Source of the DNA: Candidatus Desulfarcum epimagneticum | GTDB lineage: Bacteria > Desulfobacterota > Desulfobacteria > Desulfobacterales > CR-1 | Assembly (NCBI GenBank): GCA_900659855.1 | Contig: CAACVI010000034.1 | Coordinates: 62,001-126,000 of the forward strand | Length of the DNA: 64,000 bases | Direction: 5' to 3' | Shown: positions 35,351 through 45,468 of the stretch, piece after piece | Numbering within the stretch: the stretch's first letter is position 1 | Layout: every line of letters starts with the position of its first letter | Program-made: the position numbers and the translations under genes | Notes under the pieces: model-generated | Databases searched by the model: none | The model's input: only the letters and a program-made list of their open reading frames with translations | What the model was told of the DNA's origin: nothing

Positions 35351-35465
35351 CTCCTCATATAACGTTTTTGGAAATATCTTGATTGTTTTGCATAAGCTTG
35401 ACCATACTTTCGGATTGCATCAGTAATCATATCAAGTATAAGATCAGGAGATCACAAGCACAAGA

Positions 35466-37292
35466 CTACACATTAAGCGCATCTTCATATTCACTAAGCG
35501 CTCTGTCTGGCGCATCAAACATTCTTATTCTTCCATCCTCGATCCAAACGATCAAATCACAGTCCACCACTGTGGTTAAACGATGGGCAATGATAACCAA
35601 TGTCTGTTTACCCCTAAGACTATAAATTGTTTTCTGGATTCCTTTCTCACTTCTTGAATCAAGGGAACTGGTCGCCTCATCAAAAATAATCACTTCCGGC
35701 TTCGTATAAAGGGCTCTGGCAACAACCACTCTCTGTTTTTGTCCTCCTGATAGACGCACGCCCCTTTCTCCAACAGGCGTATCTATCCCTTGGGGCAGAT
35801 CATCCAGAAAATCATTCATGGAAGCCGCTTTGCAACATTCAAGCGCCAAATCTCGGTCAACTTCCGAATCATGAAGGCCAAAGGCAACATTTCCCAATAA
35901 TGTCCCATCATATATATATGGAGATTGTGGAACATAACCCACTCTTTTCATCCAGGCATGGCGCCTCTCTGCATTCAACTCATCATCATCAACCACTATT
36001 TTCCCACTACTTGGCTCCAAAAGACCTATAAAAATATCAATCAAAGTGCTTTTACCTGCCCCAGAGAAACCTATAATCCCAATTGTTTGACCCTTTTTTA
36101 TATTGAAATTTATATCCTTTAAAACATATCTGCGACTGCCTTCATACAGATATGAAACATTTTCAAAACGAATTTCATTTTCAAACTTAAAGTTTGCCAA
36201 TACTTTATCATCCACTATGTCATCGGTTTTCTCATTTAATTCAATTTGCTCAATATACTGGATCACCCATTGAATAAAGGGCAATGAATTGTTAAATGAA
36301 CTAAGCGCCCCCATAACCTTTGTGATACTTCCCAAAACCTTCCATGCCGTTACTACAAGCAGACTAAGAACGCCGGTTATCTGCGCCACCGAAGAACCTG
36401 TCATAGCGGCCATAAAACAAACAGCGCCCGCAAGCATAGCAAGGCTTAATATTTCCATTAACACCACCGGATAATCCCGGTATAAGTTTCTTAACCCCAC
36501 TGTTCTGGCATAAGAATATACATTGTTTCTGATATCCTCAGTAAAAGACTTTTGACCAGAAATTTTTACATCTTTGATTCCATGAATCCCTTTAGTAACA
36601 TTTTTATTAATTAATAACTCTATGTCAAGACAACGTTTTGCATGCTTTCTTTGTAAATGAAGAGTCATTCTAAAAATAAGAAAAGCTCCCCCCATGCCCA
36701 ATAGCAGTAGCGCAAATGATATGTATGGCTGGAAAAAGATCAAAGATCCCAACAAAAAAATAACAAGAGTGATATCACTCATTATTTTCAAAGAAGAATC
36801 TATAAAATTGAAGCCAATATGATTACGCCCCTGCATCGCTTTAACAAGATCAGCTGAATTTTGTAAAATATGCCATCTATAGGGCATATTAATAAAACCT
36901 TTGAAAAGCGCATCGCCAAAAAAAGCATCCACATCAGCGCAAAATCTGGTTGACTTGTACAGTTTTAAAGTATAAAGTCCGTTTTTCAGCGCTACCAATA
37001 CAATCATCAGCACACTCATGGCTATAATAATTCCATGAGTGGTATATATGTAGTCAACCTGCAAAATTTCCCTTAGAAAAGGAATATACTTGGATTGCAA
37101 AAACTCTTCGGAAGATGCGATTACTGAAGCAAATAAAGCTATTGAGCCGACACTTACCATTTCGAAAAACGAAACCAATACTATCAGACCGAACATTACC
37201 CAGAACTTTCTCTGATATTTTTTGGAAAGACGCCGATAAATATCAAGGAAAACATTTAGAAAAGATGTTGATTTTGATGATTTTATATTCAT
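35466..37292 (-). CDS. ABC transporter, fused permease and ATPase (MsbA/PglK-like flippase)
   Basis: 608 residues. About six membrane-spanning helices occupy residues 30-320, for example MFGLIVLVSFFEMVSVGSIALFA. The ATPase has GFSGAGKST (Walker A), LSGGQKQRVVVARAL (signature) and VIIFDEATSSLDS (Walker B). Half-size exporters of this type flip lipid-linked oligosaccharides (PglK) or lipid A (MsbA) across the inner membrane. It is the only transporter in the window, so it is the best candidate for export of the glycan. Wzx and Wzm/Wzt genes are absent. Confidence 0.9.
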   Translation of the reverse strand: MNIKSSKSTSFLNVFLDIYRRLSKKYQRKFWVMFGLIVLVSFFEMVSVGSIALFASVIASSEEFLQSKYIPFLREILQVDYIYTTHGIIIAMSVLMIVLVALKNGLYTLKLYKSTRFCADVDAFFGDALFKGFINMPYRWHILQNSADLVKAMQGRNHIGFNFIDSSLKIMSDITLVIFLLGSLIFFQPYISFALLLLGMGGAFLIFRMTLHLQRKHAKRCLDIELLINKNVTKGIHGIKDVKISGQKSFTEDIRNNVYSYARTVGLRNLYRDYPVVLMEILSLAMLAGAVCFMAAMTGSSVAQITGVLSLLVVTAWKVLGSITKVMGALSSFNNSLPFIQWVIQYIEQIELNEKTDDIVDDKVLANFKFENEIRFENVSYLYEGSRRYVLKDINFNIKKGQTIGIIGFSGAGKSTLIDIFIGLLEPSSGKIVVDDDELNAERRHAWMKRVGYVPQSPYIYDGTLLGNVAFGLHDSEVDRDLALECCKAASMNDFLDDLPQGIDTPVGERGVRLSGGQKQRVVVARALYTKPEVIIFDEATSSLDSRSEKGIQKTIYSLRGKQTLVIIAHRLTTVVDCDLIVWIEDGRIRMFDAPDRALSEYEDALNV

Positions 37293-37396
37293 GTTTTACG
37301 CGCTCTTATATGCATAATGAAAATCCATTCAACACTTTTTGGTAAGTTACAGCTACGCGCACTTTTCGCGACACAGAAACAGGATTGAGGTTAATA

Positions 37397-38632
37397 CTAC
37401 AAGAATATCTTTCGATGCTTTTTTAAAAAATTCAATCCGATTGGGGTTTCTACTTGAAATGACCAATGGTCTTCGGGAAAGGCTTGAAAGTATTTTTCTA
37501 AAAGTTTTTGATCTTCTATTGTAGGTTTCCATTTGCCCTCCAAACGGGCAAACATTTCTTGGGTTGCTTCTAAAATTTCTTGTTCTGTATTGTCTTCGTA
37601 TTCATATCCGTTTTCATATAATAACTTCCCATCAAACAGTAAAGTATTCTCCCTCTTTTTTGTTTGATGAAGAAATTTTTTAAATGAAACAAATTGTTTG
37701 GAATTTCTATTTTTTAGTTTTTTTGGAATATATAGACTGTTTTTTCCTATGGGCGCGCACCCATACGGAACCCAATTTACACCTATTTTAGGACGATCAA
37801 AAATTACAGGAACATCTGTAATGCCGGAAGGTGACCCTATAACAAACCTGCACTTCGCCATTAAATATATATCCATAAAGTCATCACGCAAAGACACGGC
37901 ATAATCAATAAATCTTTCATGTTGAAAATTTACTGGTTTATTGACCTTATATCCCATTCGAAAAACGTAGCCACCCTTATCAATTATATATTTTATAGCG
38001 GGTATAAAACTGTCTATATCAGCATTCCGATCATCATGATATTTCCAATCATATTCAGGGCGCAAAGTATCTAAATAAACGCTGTCGCGAGAGAATATAC
38101 AAACAAACCAGTCTTTGTCCGGGGCAATTCTCATTTTATGCAAGAACTCTTCGCCTTTTTCTTCTTCTTCAAGTGTAAAATGCAAAGCAGGTCGTCCTTC
38201 CTGAAATATTTGGTATTCATTTGACAACACTTGAAGAGGTTCAAAAAATCTTGTTTTTTCCCAGAGCCACACACAATAAGGATAGTTAAGGCCCGCGTAT
38301 AGGATGTTGCTTTCAACAATAAAAAGATATCTCCTCCACATTTTTAACAGTTGAACGTTTGCAGATTTTCCTGCAAAGAAAATATGTTTGATTCCTCTTG
38401 CATATCCTAATTGTCTTTTACGAAGAAATATTTCCGTATTTAGCGCAAGGTGGCCAATTCGATCTGTCTGGAGTTTGGCTATTTTAATGCGACAAACAGG
38501 AGATAATATATAGAATAATAAAATCGTTGGAAATGAAAATATTATCATGGGATAAAATACAAATATTCTTCGAAAAAAAGCCTTAATGATATCTAATGAA
38601 GATTTTCGATGAATTTTTTTAAAAAATTGCAT
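37397..38632 (-). CDS. TIGR04372-like glycosyltransferase
   Basis: 411 residues. An N-terminal hydrophobic helix (about 18-50, ending FYILSPVCRIKIAKLQ) is followed by DRIGHLALNTEIFLRKRQ, the diagnostic RIGHLA-NTE segment of this family. The C-terminal half contains FVIGSPSGITDVPVIFDRPKIGVN, typical of a donor-binding GT-B domain. It probably transfers a sugar on the cytoplasmic face of the inner membrane. It lies just upstream of the flippase gene in transcription order (the flippase is next downstream after about 100 bp). Confidence 0.7.
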   Translation of the reverse strand: MQFFKKIHRKSSLDIIKAFFRRIFVFYPMIIFSFPTILLFYILSPVCRIKIAKLQTDRIGHLALNTEIFLRKRQLGYARGIKHIFFAGKSANVQLLKMWRRYLFIVESNILYAGLNYPYCVWLWEKTRFFEPLQVLSNEYQIFQEGRPALHFTLEEEEKGEEFLHKMRIAPDKDWFVCIFSRDSVYLDTLRPEYDWKYHDDRNADIDSFIPAIKYIIDKGGYVFRMGYKVNKPVNFQHERFIDYAVSLRDDFMDIYLMAKCRFVIGSPSGITDVPVIFDRPKIGVNWVPYGCAPIGKNSLYIPKKLKNRNSKQFVSFKKFLHQTKKRENTLLFDGKLLYENGYEYEDNTEQEILEATQEMFARLEGKWKPTIEDQKLLEKYFQAFPEDHWSFQVETPIGLNFLKKHRKIFL

Positions 38633-38660
38633 AAAGCATAATTTTCAGCTCAATCTGAAT

Positions 38661-39854
38661 TTAGGCGCTGTTTTTTTGAAACACGGAGAAATGTGTGGGC
38701 ATACCCCACATATTGATAAAAATTTTATTGCTGTTGCAGAAATGTATAATTTTTTTTATATCGCCTTCATTTAGTAATTTTAGAATTTCTTTTATTATTT
38801 CTGTAATTTGAAACAGATATTTGACATTATCAGAGTCAGTTAACAAAAAGGATTTATCATTAACCGTGTTTTCAATCTTTTTCAATACATCTCGACACTC
38901 ATTTATTGATTCTCTATCGAAACCATCTATAGACTTATCTATTAGTTTTATAAATTTATTAAGAAGAGTCTGGAATTTATCGGTTTTTTTTGAAAAAACG
39001 AAAAGCTTTTTCCCAAAAATAAAACTCAGTCTGCTGCGTTTTATAAAGTCAATCTGCTGCTTTAGCTTTTTCTTTAAATCCTGTTCTTTTTTATGCCAAT
39101 ATATATCCATGCATTCCTGATAACGAGGCCATGATGAATATAGCGTAAAATTATTTTCAAAACATTTTTTGCACAAATCAGTTGCATCAAGAAAATATTT
39201 ATATCTTACAAATGGGTTTTCCAAAACATCCATGACCCATGAGTCAAAAGAACGAGTATGAGGAATAGACAACCATTTTTTTTTGAACAATTTCCACGCA
39301 ATCTCTTTCGTCTTAGACTTTGTAATGTTCTTGGCGGAATTATAGATTAATTTTAAAATAAGCTCAAAAACGGCCCCGTATCTTTCATAATATGAAACAA
39401 TAAAAAACCCATTTTTTTTTAACGCATTATTAAACAGCTTAATCCAAAGATCGTCCGGCTTTATTGTATAAATAAAACCTTCAGCATCAATAAAATCATA
39501 TTTTTTTGTTGGCGTAAAATTCTCGAGCTCTATTTTTTCTAATGATCGTAATCTATCCTCTAATTCATATCTGGAAAAATATTCGGTTATATTGTGCCAC
39601 GCATTCCGATTGGGTTCAACAAGAGTAATATCCGCTCCCCATTTTGCAAACACTAAAGAATTTTCACCGGAGTCGGGTCCAAATTCAATCAGATCGCGCG
39701 CTTTAAAAATTTGAGGTGGGATTGAAAGTTTATTAAGAAGAAAAGAATATCTATAAGCTTCATATTTTTCCAGGTCATCTTTTGAAGAAAATCCTGCGGC
39801 AGTGGGCAATAAATTTGTTTTTTGATAATATGAATATAATTTTTCATAAGTCAT
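38661..39854 (-). CDS. SAM-dependent methyltransferase with long C-terminal region
   Basis: 397 residues. LIEFGPDSGENSLVFAKWGADITLVEPN is motif I/II of a class I methyltransferase, and YDFIDAEGFIYTI follows. The second half (about 200-397) is lysine-rich and helical with no family I recognise; it may be a binding or oligomerisation region. It overlaps the upstream C-methyltransferase-type gene by 4 bp. AT content is high, as in its neighbours. Confidence 0.68.
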   Translation of the reverse strand: MTYEKLYSYYQKTNLLPTAAGFSSKDDLEKYEAYRYSFLLNKLSIPPQIFKARDLIEFGPDSGENSLVFAKWGADITLVEPNRNAWHNITEYFSRYELEDRLRSLEKIELENFTPTKKYDFIDAEGFIYTIKPDDLWIKLFNNALKKNGFFIVSYYERYGAVFELILKLIYNSAKNITKSKTKEIAWKLFKKKWLSIPHTRSFDSWVMDVLENPFVRYKYFLDATDLCKKCFENNFTLYSSWPRYQECMDIYWHKKEQDLKKKLKQQIDFIKRSRLSFIFGKKLFVFSKKTDKFQTLLNKFIKLIDKSIDGFDRESINECRDVLKKIENTVNDKSFLLTDSDNVKYLFQITEIIKEILKLLNEGDIKKIIHFCNSNKIFINMWGMPTHFSVFQKNSA

Positions 39855-41077
39855 AATGAAAGTCTTTCCTTCAAATATCTGAGTTCTCTTGATATATCAG
39901 TTGGCGAAAGCAACGATACAAAATGAATTTTTTTATATTTCTTTATAAATTTCTTTTTAACTGTATTTTCGTTTTCCTGGTTAACAGCGAGTAGACATAT
40001 CACCGGTGATGAAACTTTTTTGATCACATCCGACGATAAAATTTCTAATCTGCTCCCTGGCATAAATTTATGTTGACGCTCTTTCTGATCATCTATTGCG
40101 AAGTCAATATAATTTTCTAGTTTTAAAGAATTAACAACAGTGCATGCTCTACAGCCCACTCCATAAAGAATATTTTTAAATCCCTTTTTATGAGATTTTT
40201 CTAATATTTCTTGAAGTTTTTTCCCATAGTTCATCACTTTATCATTAAAACCCAATGCCCTATCATGTAAATCATGGGGGTGCAACATATTCGTTTTTAT
40301 GTCAGGTTGACGTCTTGTTAAAAATGCCAAAGCGCCGCCGCTGAAATTATATTTTTTCACACTCACAGGGGTAAAACCATATCTGGACAAAAGATTTTCC
40401 ATAACTGATTTTGTGAAGTAACTTACGTGTTCTTCCCATAAAATAGAGCAATCTCCCATATCGAGCCCTGTCTCAATGTCGGGTATATCCAAAAACAAAA
40501 AACCGTTTTCATCCAATACAGTTCTAACACATAAAAAAAAAATTTCTAAATCTAAAATATGCTCCAATGCTTGTCTGGCTACAACAAGCTGAAACGTTCC
40601 GAACTTGTTGGTTATCCTTTTACATAAATCAAGATTAATCATTTCAGAATATATGCATAAATCTTTATTTTTTGCCAACTTGCTTGCAAACTGATTCGGT
40701 TCAACGCCTACTAATTTTGAAATATTTTTCTTCCTTAATAACTCTAAAAATGTTCCATCATTAGCGCCAATCTCAAGAACTGATTCAGGATGAACTTTGC
40801 TGATAATCGTATCGACTTCATCATCAATATGTGGCTCAGGTTTCCAGCTGCTAAAACAAAAATTATAATCCAAGTATAACTCTTTAGGATCAATGGGATC
40901 GCATATTTGTATTAATCCGCATTTTTCACAAAAATGAAAGACAAAAGGATATTGTTTTTCAATATCATTACGATTTGACAAAAACCGATGAGCAATAGGT
41001 TGATTCCCCAAGTTTATGATTTCAATCAAATCTTCACTGCTCGAACATAGTCGACAATTGTTTTTTTTGCTTTCCAT
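39851..41077 (-). CDS. TylCIII/NovU-type sugar C-methyltransferase
   Basis: 408 residues with three parts. A zinc-binding region (CRLCSS...CEKCGLIQ) is followed by a SAM domain with VLEIGANDGTFLELL and VVARQALEHI, and by a C-terminal Rossmann-like domain (Methyltransf_14). This order is that of NDP-4-keto-sugar C3-methyltransferases, which make branched sugars such as mycarose precursors. A second member of the family lies at 41640-42887, with the WbuC cupin between. Two such enzymes in series suggest two branched or methylated sugars. Confidence 0.83.
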   Translation of the reverse strand: MESKKNNCRLCSSSEDLIEIINLGNQPIAHRFLSNRNDIEKQYPFVFHFCEKCGLIQICDPIDPKELYLDYNFCFSSWKPEPHIDDEVDTIISKVHPESVLEIGANDGTFLELLRKKNISKLVGVEPNQFASKLAKNKDLCIYSEMINLDLCKRITNKFGTFQLVVARQALEHILDLEIFFLCVRTVLDENGFLFLDIPDIETGLDMGDCSILWEEHVSYFTKSVMENLLSRYGFTPVSVKKYNFSGGALAFLTRRQPDIKTNMLHPHDLHDRALGFNDKVMNYGKKLQEILEKSHKKGFKNILYGVGCRACTVVNSLKLENYIDFAIDDQKERQHKFMPGSRLEILSSDVIKKVSSPVICLLAVNQENENTVKKKFIKKYKKIHFVSLLSPTDISRELRYLKERLSL

Positions 41078-41111
41078 ATCTTTGAATTCTCTTTAGAGTT
41101 TTTTAAATGAT

Positions 41112-41630
41112 TCACTTAATTCTATTGTGAAGTTCTGAGACAAATTTACGAACCATATTGGTATCGTTTTCTTTCGGAGCCCATGGCGCAAAAACAGTAT
41201 CTTCTTTCTTAAAAGGGCCTTTAGTCGTTTCAAGAAAAACAAGCCAGTCTGATTTAATCAACATTGAATGGTATAAGCCTGAAGGCATTCTGCAATAAAA
41301 ATTGTCTCCTGATGAGCAATCATTCATCTTTATCGTATTACTAATATCCCCAGTCTCAGTAAAAATCAGCACATTTATGGAACCCTCTATAATATGTGCG
41401 GACTCCGTCTTACCGATATGCTTATGAGGACGAATATATGCATTTTGGGGATGCACGATAATCATCTCGTGTATACTTTCTGAAATGTCTGAATGCGCAC
41501 ACAAGCGGATTCTTCCGCGTTTGGTTCTTTTAGCTCTTTCCTTTAAAAAAGAAATGTCTTTTTGGCAGATATTTATCACAGGTTCTTTTACAAAAAGAAC
41601 TTCTTCATTATATTCCAATATGTTCAACAT
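41112..41630 (-). CDS. wbuC: WbuC-family cupin metalloprotein
   Basis: 172 residues. GRIRLCAHSD, EMIIVHPQNAYIRPHKHIGKTESAHIIEGSI and a C-terminal cupin strand give the WbuC pattern (RxRxC-H, HEMxI, PHxH...E). The His pair and Glu are the likely metal ligands. WbuC proteins occur in O-antigen loci, including those with fucosamine-type sugars, but have no firmly established reaction. It sits between two C-methyltransferase genes. Confidence 0.82.
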   Translation of the reverse strand: MLNILEYNEEVLFVKEPVINICQKDISFLKERAKRTKRGRIRLCAHSDISESIHEMIIVHPQNAYIRPHKHIGKTESAHIIEGSINVLIFTETGDISNTIKMNDCSSGDNFYCRMPSGLYHSMLIKSDWLVFLETTKGPFKKEDTVFAPWAPKENDTNMVRKFVSELHNRIK

Positions 41631-41639
41631 ATCAATATT

Positions 41640-42887
41640 TTAGAAAACCTTAATCTCAGGCAGCGGTATGATAAAATGACCGCCATTTGTTAAAAAATCT
41701 TGATGCTGCTTTATAATAGGCTCAGCATACCGCCATGCCAGTATTAAAACATAATCAGGTTTTTTTTGTTCATATAATGTTTTAGGCGAAACGACGGGAA
41801 TATGGCATCCCGGGCTGTATAGACCTTGCCTTTGAGGGTTATCATCCACTATGAAATTTAATTTATCAATCAGATCAAAAGAATATAGTAAAGTGGTCGT
41901 AGTTGCTGATGCCCCATAGCCAGCAATTGTTTTTTTATTTTTTTGCAAGTCGCGAATTATATTAAGCAGACTATTTTTGGCATATTTGATTTGTTTTGAA
42001 AAAGTTTTAAAAATTTTTGATTCATGTATACCAAAAGAAGTCTCACGTTTTATATATTTGGCAATATTAGGGGATATGGAACGGCGCCCTTGAGCGTGTT
42101 TCACTATATAGCGCAGCGAGCCGCCTTTTGTAGAAATATGCTGGACATCAATTAATTCCATATTTTGACTTTTAAAAAAAATCTGCAAAGGTTTGACAGA
42201 AAAGCATGATAAGTGTTCGTGATAAATAAAATCAAAAACCATGTTTTTTATTAAATCATACAGATAAAAGCTTTCGATGACAAACACACCTTCTGGCGCC
42301 ATCAGTCTACGAACCCCTTTTACAGCGCCAATTAAATCATCGATATTTGCAAATAAGTTATTCATTGTAATGACTTCTGCAAAGCCGTGCTTCTCTTTTA
42401 TTTTATCCGCAACCCCAACATTAAATAATAAAGGCAAAGTTTCTATCCCGGATTCTGTCGCCTTTTTCGCGATATCTCTGGCAGGATCAATCCCGAGCGC
42501 TTTCATGCCTTTTTTTTTAAACGCTTTTAATAATGAGCCATCATTGCTTCCAATATCAACCACCAAAGAGCCTTTTGGAGAATTGCTGATTTTCAACACT
42601 TCTTCGGCATAGCTCTGGAAATGATTCACTAACCCTAAAGAGGTCTTAGTTTCATATAAATAATCAAAATATATGTCCTGCGGTTGAACGACATCAAGTA
42701 ATTGAGACAGTCCACATTTTTTGCACAAAAAAAGATTTAAAGGATAAATTTTCTGTTCTTTATTAATATACTCCTTTGGTATATATTCATCGGCGAGCGG
42801 TGTTGGATTATATTTTAGAACAATATCCAATTTATTGCTATTGCATAAACGGCACCTGTTGCGATGAATAATATTGTTATTTGTCAT
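41640..42887 (-). CDS. TylCIII/NovU-type sugar C-methyltransferase (second copy)
   Basis: 415 residues with CRLCNS...CKKCGLSQL at the N terminus, LVVDIGSNDGSLLKAFKKKG (motif I), FIYHEHLSCFSVKPLQ, and a C-terminal Methyltransf_14 domain with GYGASATTTTLLYSF. The YHEHL segment is a family hallmark; the other copy has EEHVSYF at the same place. It overlaps the upstream SDR gene by 11 bp. Probable C-methylation of a 4-keto-6-deoxy sugar, or a related methyl transfer to a branched sugar. Confidence 0.85.
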   Translation of the reverse strand: MTNNNIIHRNRCRLCNSNKLDIVLKYNPTPLADEYIPKEYINKEQKIYPLNLFLCKKCGLSQLLDVVQPQDIYFDYLYETKTSLGLVNHFQSYAEEVLKISNSPKGSLVVDIGSNDGSLLKAFKKKGMKALGIDPARDIAKKATESGIETLPLLFNVGVADKIKEKHGFAEVITMNNLFANIDDLIGAVKGVRRLMAPEGVFVIESFYLYDLIKNMVFDFIYHEHLSCFSVKPLQIFFKSQNMELIDVQHISTKGGSLRYIVKHAQGRRSISPNIAKYIKRETSFGIHESKIFKTFSKQIKYAKNSLLNIIRDLQKNKKTIAGYGASATTTTLLYSFDLIDKLNFIVDDNPQRQGLYSPGCHIPVVSPKTLYEQKKPDYVLILAWRYAEPIIKQHQDFLTNGGHFIIPLPEIKVF

Positions 42888-43644
42888 CCTTATTCCCTTC
42901 AGCTACCCTTCGAGATAATGATTCTTGCCATTGTAAAGAAAGTCCACCGTCAACAACTATATCTTGCCCCGTTATAAACGCAGCTTTAGAACTGCACAAA
43001 AAATCCACCACATTTGCAATATCTTGAGGCGTTCCCATACGCCCTATAGGTGTAATGTTTTTATATAAATTAACAATATGCTGATTATTAAGATAAAATT
43101 CTTTTGATTCATCCTTTAAAACCGTGCCTGGAGAAACAGCATTCACCCTTATATTTTTTGACCCAAGACTGACGGCATAATAGCGAACCAATTGTTTAAG
43201 ACCCGCTTTCGCAACATGATAGCTTAAAGGCTGCTCATCGGCTATCAGATAGCTGGCATTTGAACTAATAACTACAATTGCATTTATATTCGCTGTTAGT
43301 TTCTTTAAAGGGTCTGTAAAATATTCGATTGTATTTTTTGTTGCTGTAAGACTAGCCTCAATTTCACCTTCCCAATCGTTTTTTTTACCACGAAATCTTT
43401 GGAAAAATATAAGATTGTTTATATAACCATTTCGATTAATTATCGATTCACACACATCAAATAAACATAGCTCATCCGTGATGTCAACTTCCCAGAAGGT
43501 CGTGGTTTTATTGTGGTTAAAACTATTTGGAGGTTTTTTTCGCCCCATAATCGATAAAAGATGTTTTTTGTCTTCCAAAAACTTAACTAAGGCATAACCA
43601 CTGCCTTTAGTGCCTCCCACAATTAATGTTTTTTTTTGTTTCAT
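42877..43644 (-). CDS. Short-chain dehydrogenase/reductase
   Basis: 255 residues. TLIVGGTKGSGYALVKFL is a modified TGxxxGxG motif, VVISSNAS holds the catalytic Ser and YHVAKAGLKQ the Tyr-x3-Lys. GQDIVVDGGLSLQW closes the protein. It overlaps the C-methyltransferase gene and probably reduces the branched keto-sugar made with it. The substrate is inferred from context only. Confidence 0.83.
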   Translation of the reverse strand: MKQKKTLIVGGTKGSGYALVKFLEDKKHLLSIMGRKKPPNSFNHNKTTTFWEVDITDELCLFDVCESIINRNGYINNLIFFQRFRGKKNDWEGEIEASLTATKNTIEYFTDPLKKLTANINAIVVISSNASYLIADEQPLSYHVAKAGLKQLVRYYAVSLGSKNIRVNAVSPGTVLKDESKEFYLNNQHIVNLYKNITPIGRMGTPQDIANVVDFLCSSKAAFITGQDIVVDGGLSLQWQESLSRRVAEGNKDDK

Positions 43645-43676
43645 AGTTTCAAATCAGAGCTTCTTAAAATATAGAG

Positions 43677-44747
43677 TTAAACAAACTCCAAATGTTCTTG
43701 ATCCACATTCAAATATTCCATAATCATTTCATTTTTGTTGTTTGCCACGCAGTGATGATTACATACTGTGGAGGGATTAATTTTGTAAAATTTACAATTG
43801 CCATCCATCCAGAAATCTTTAAACCTTCTATCTTTTATGGAGCCAATTACGCCTGTTTCCAGATTATAGGCTTTATCCTGACAAGAATAGACATTTAAAT
43901 CCGCCCCAATCACAGGATTTGTCTGAAGAGACGGGCACCAGGAATAATCTTTTTGAAAGGCATCCAGTTGCATATGATATGAATCGAATATTTCAAGCCC
44001 CTGTTTTTCAAATTTTTCTTTTGCCCTGTTTATCTGATCTTTAGTCTCATCAAAAATCGGCTTGTGATAAACATTATTTTCTTTTCCATTATTACTTATA
44101 ATACAAGGGGCTACTTTTATGCTTTTTACTCCGCTATCGCGCAATTTTTCTATTAATTTATAAATATGTGAATAATTTTTCTTATCCGTATTGATGCAAA
44201 CCCCGAGGTGACATTTCCCGGAAAGTTTTTCAAAATCAATGATGTTATTGATTATCTTGGAAAACTCTCCGGGTTTCACTCCACGGTACTCGGAATAACT
44301 TTCATCGTCCCATCCATCCATTGAAATTCGAAGCCAGGTGGCATTATAAGAAAATATTTCAGCTATTTCTCCAGTAAGCCTCGAACCATTTGTCAAAGAC
44401 GCGAACTTAATTTCGCTGTCCGATAATTTTTCTACAGCCTTAAGAAAATACGGATAGCAGAAAGGTTCTCCTCCTCCGCTGAATGTCACGGCTTTCACAT
44501 CCATGCCAATAAGATCGTCGATTATCTCCATCATCTTTTCTTGCGGGATGTAATCATCTCTGCGCATATCCTGGCCTAACTGCAATGCTTCGGCGGTATA
44601 TGCGCAGTATGAACAATTGTGGTTGCAGACATTTGTCGGCTTTATCCGGATATGAATCGGCGGCAGTATTTTATCCTGATTTTCAGGAAGCGAATCCAGT
44701 TTCTCTTTAAAATGAAAGGCCTTAAATCTTGTATACAATAACCCCAT
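43677..44747 (-). CDS. Radical SAM/SPASM-like protein
   Basis: 356 residues. CNHNCSYCAYTAE gives CxxxCxxC near residue 37, FSGGGEPFCYP the GGE motif, and the C-terminal CPSLQ...CQDKAYN...CKFYKINPSTVCNHHC a cysteine-rich SPASM-type region for extra clusters. It lies between an SDR and a methyltransferase gene and is the third radical SAM enzyme of the locus. Its target may be a sugar, lipid or peptide. Confidence 0.84.
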   Translation of the reverse strand: MGLLYTRFKAFHFKEKLDSLPENQDKILPPIHIRIKPTNVCNHNCSYCAYTAEALQLGQDMRRDDYIPQEKMMEIIDDLIGMDVKAVTFSGGGEPFCYPYFLKAVEKLSDSEIKFASLTNGSRLTGEIAEIFSYNATWLRISMDGWDDESYSEYRGVKPGEFSKIINNIIDFEKLSGKCHLGVCINTDKKNYSHIYKLIEKLRDSGVKSIKVAPCIISNNGKENNVYHKPIFDETKDQINRAKEKFEKQGLEIFDSYHMQLDAFQKDYSWCPSLQTNPVIGADLNVYSCQDKAYNLETGVIGSIKDRRFKDFWMDGNCKFYKINPSTVCNHHCVANNKNEMIMEYLNVDQEHLEFV

Positions 44748-44772
44748 ATAATATCCTGTTTATATAAAAAAA

Positions 44773-45438
44773 TCATTCAAAATAGATAAACTCATAGTCC
44801 CCGGTATATCCGAAATGATTATAAAGCCATATCCATTCAGCTGTGTCAAAAAACGATTCCGCAGTCAAAGCCCAGCATTGGAGATTAAACTGTTCCAGCT
44901 CATTGCGGTAACTTTCCACCATTATGTACTTGTTTTTTCCCACCCGCTCAATCTCTTTTACAGCATTTTCAAGTTCAAAAATACGGAGATTATGGACACA
45001 GCCAATAGAAACAACAAGATCAAAATAATGATCTCCCCACGGATATTTGTCCTGCGCTTTATATAAAAACAGATTCTCTTTTATCTCTTTTTTCGCGTCA
45101 TTAATTCCGTGCCTGGATATATCAAATCCGACTGTCTCGGCGTCCGGAAAAAGCTGTTTTAATTCATAAAGCAGATAAGCCTTACCGCAACCGACGTCAA
45201 GAATTTTCGAACCCGGCTTAAGGTCATAAATATCAATCAAAGGCTGTGCCACTTTTTTCCATCTGTCATCAATGTATTGGTAACCGCCATAGCCAAAACG
45301 ACGATCCCCATCCCAATAATCGAATTCGTATTCTTTTGCTTTACGCATACATTCGACTTTTTCATCCATCATACGATCAATATAACGGCGCGTTGTCATC
45401 TTATGCAGCGGCGTCATGATATTGAGCAGGCGTCCCAT
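44773..45438 (-). CDS. SAM-dependent methyltransferase
   Basis: 221 residues. ILDVGCGKAYLLYEL (motif I), VGFDIS and FDLVVSIGCVHNL (post-motif) mark a class I methyltransferase. It is placed between the split transketolase and the radical SAM gene. I see no targeting signal. It may methylate a product of the radical enzyme next to it. Confidence 0.8.
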   Translation of the reverse strand: MGRLLNIMTPLHKMTTRRYIDRMMDEKVECMRKAKEYEFDYWDGDRRFGYGGYQYIDDRWKKVAQPLIDIYDLKPGSKILDVGCGKAYLLYELKQLFPDAETVGFDISRHGINDAKKEIKENLFLYKAQDKYPWGDHYFDLVVSIGCVHNLRIFELENAVKEIERVGKNKYIMVESYRNELEQFNLQCWALTAESFFDTAEWIWLYNHFGYTGDYEFIYFE

Positions 45439-45468
45439 TATCTCTCCCCGGAATCCATTGTCCCTTAT

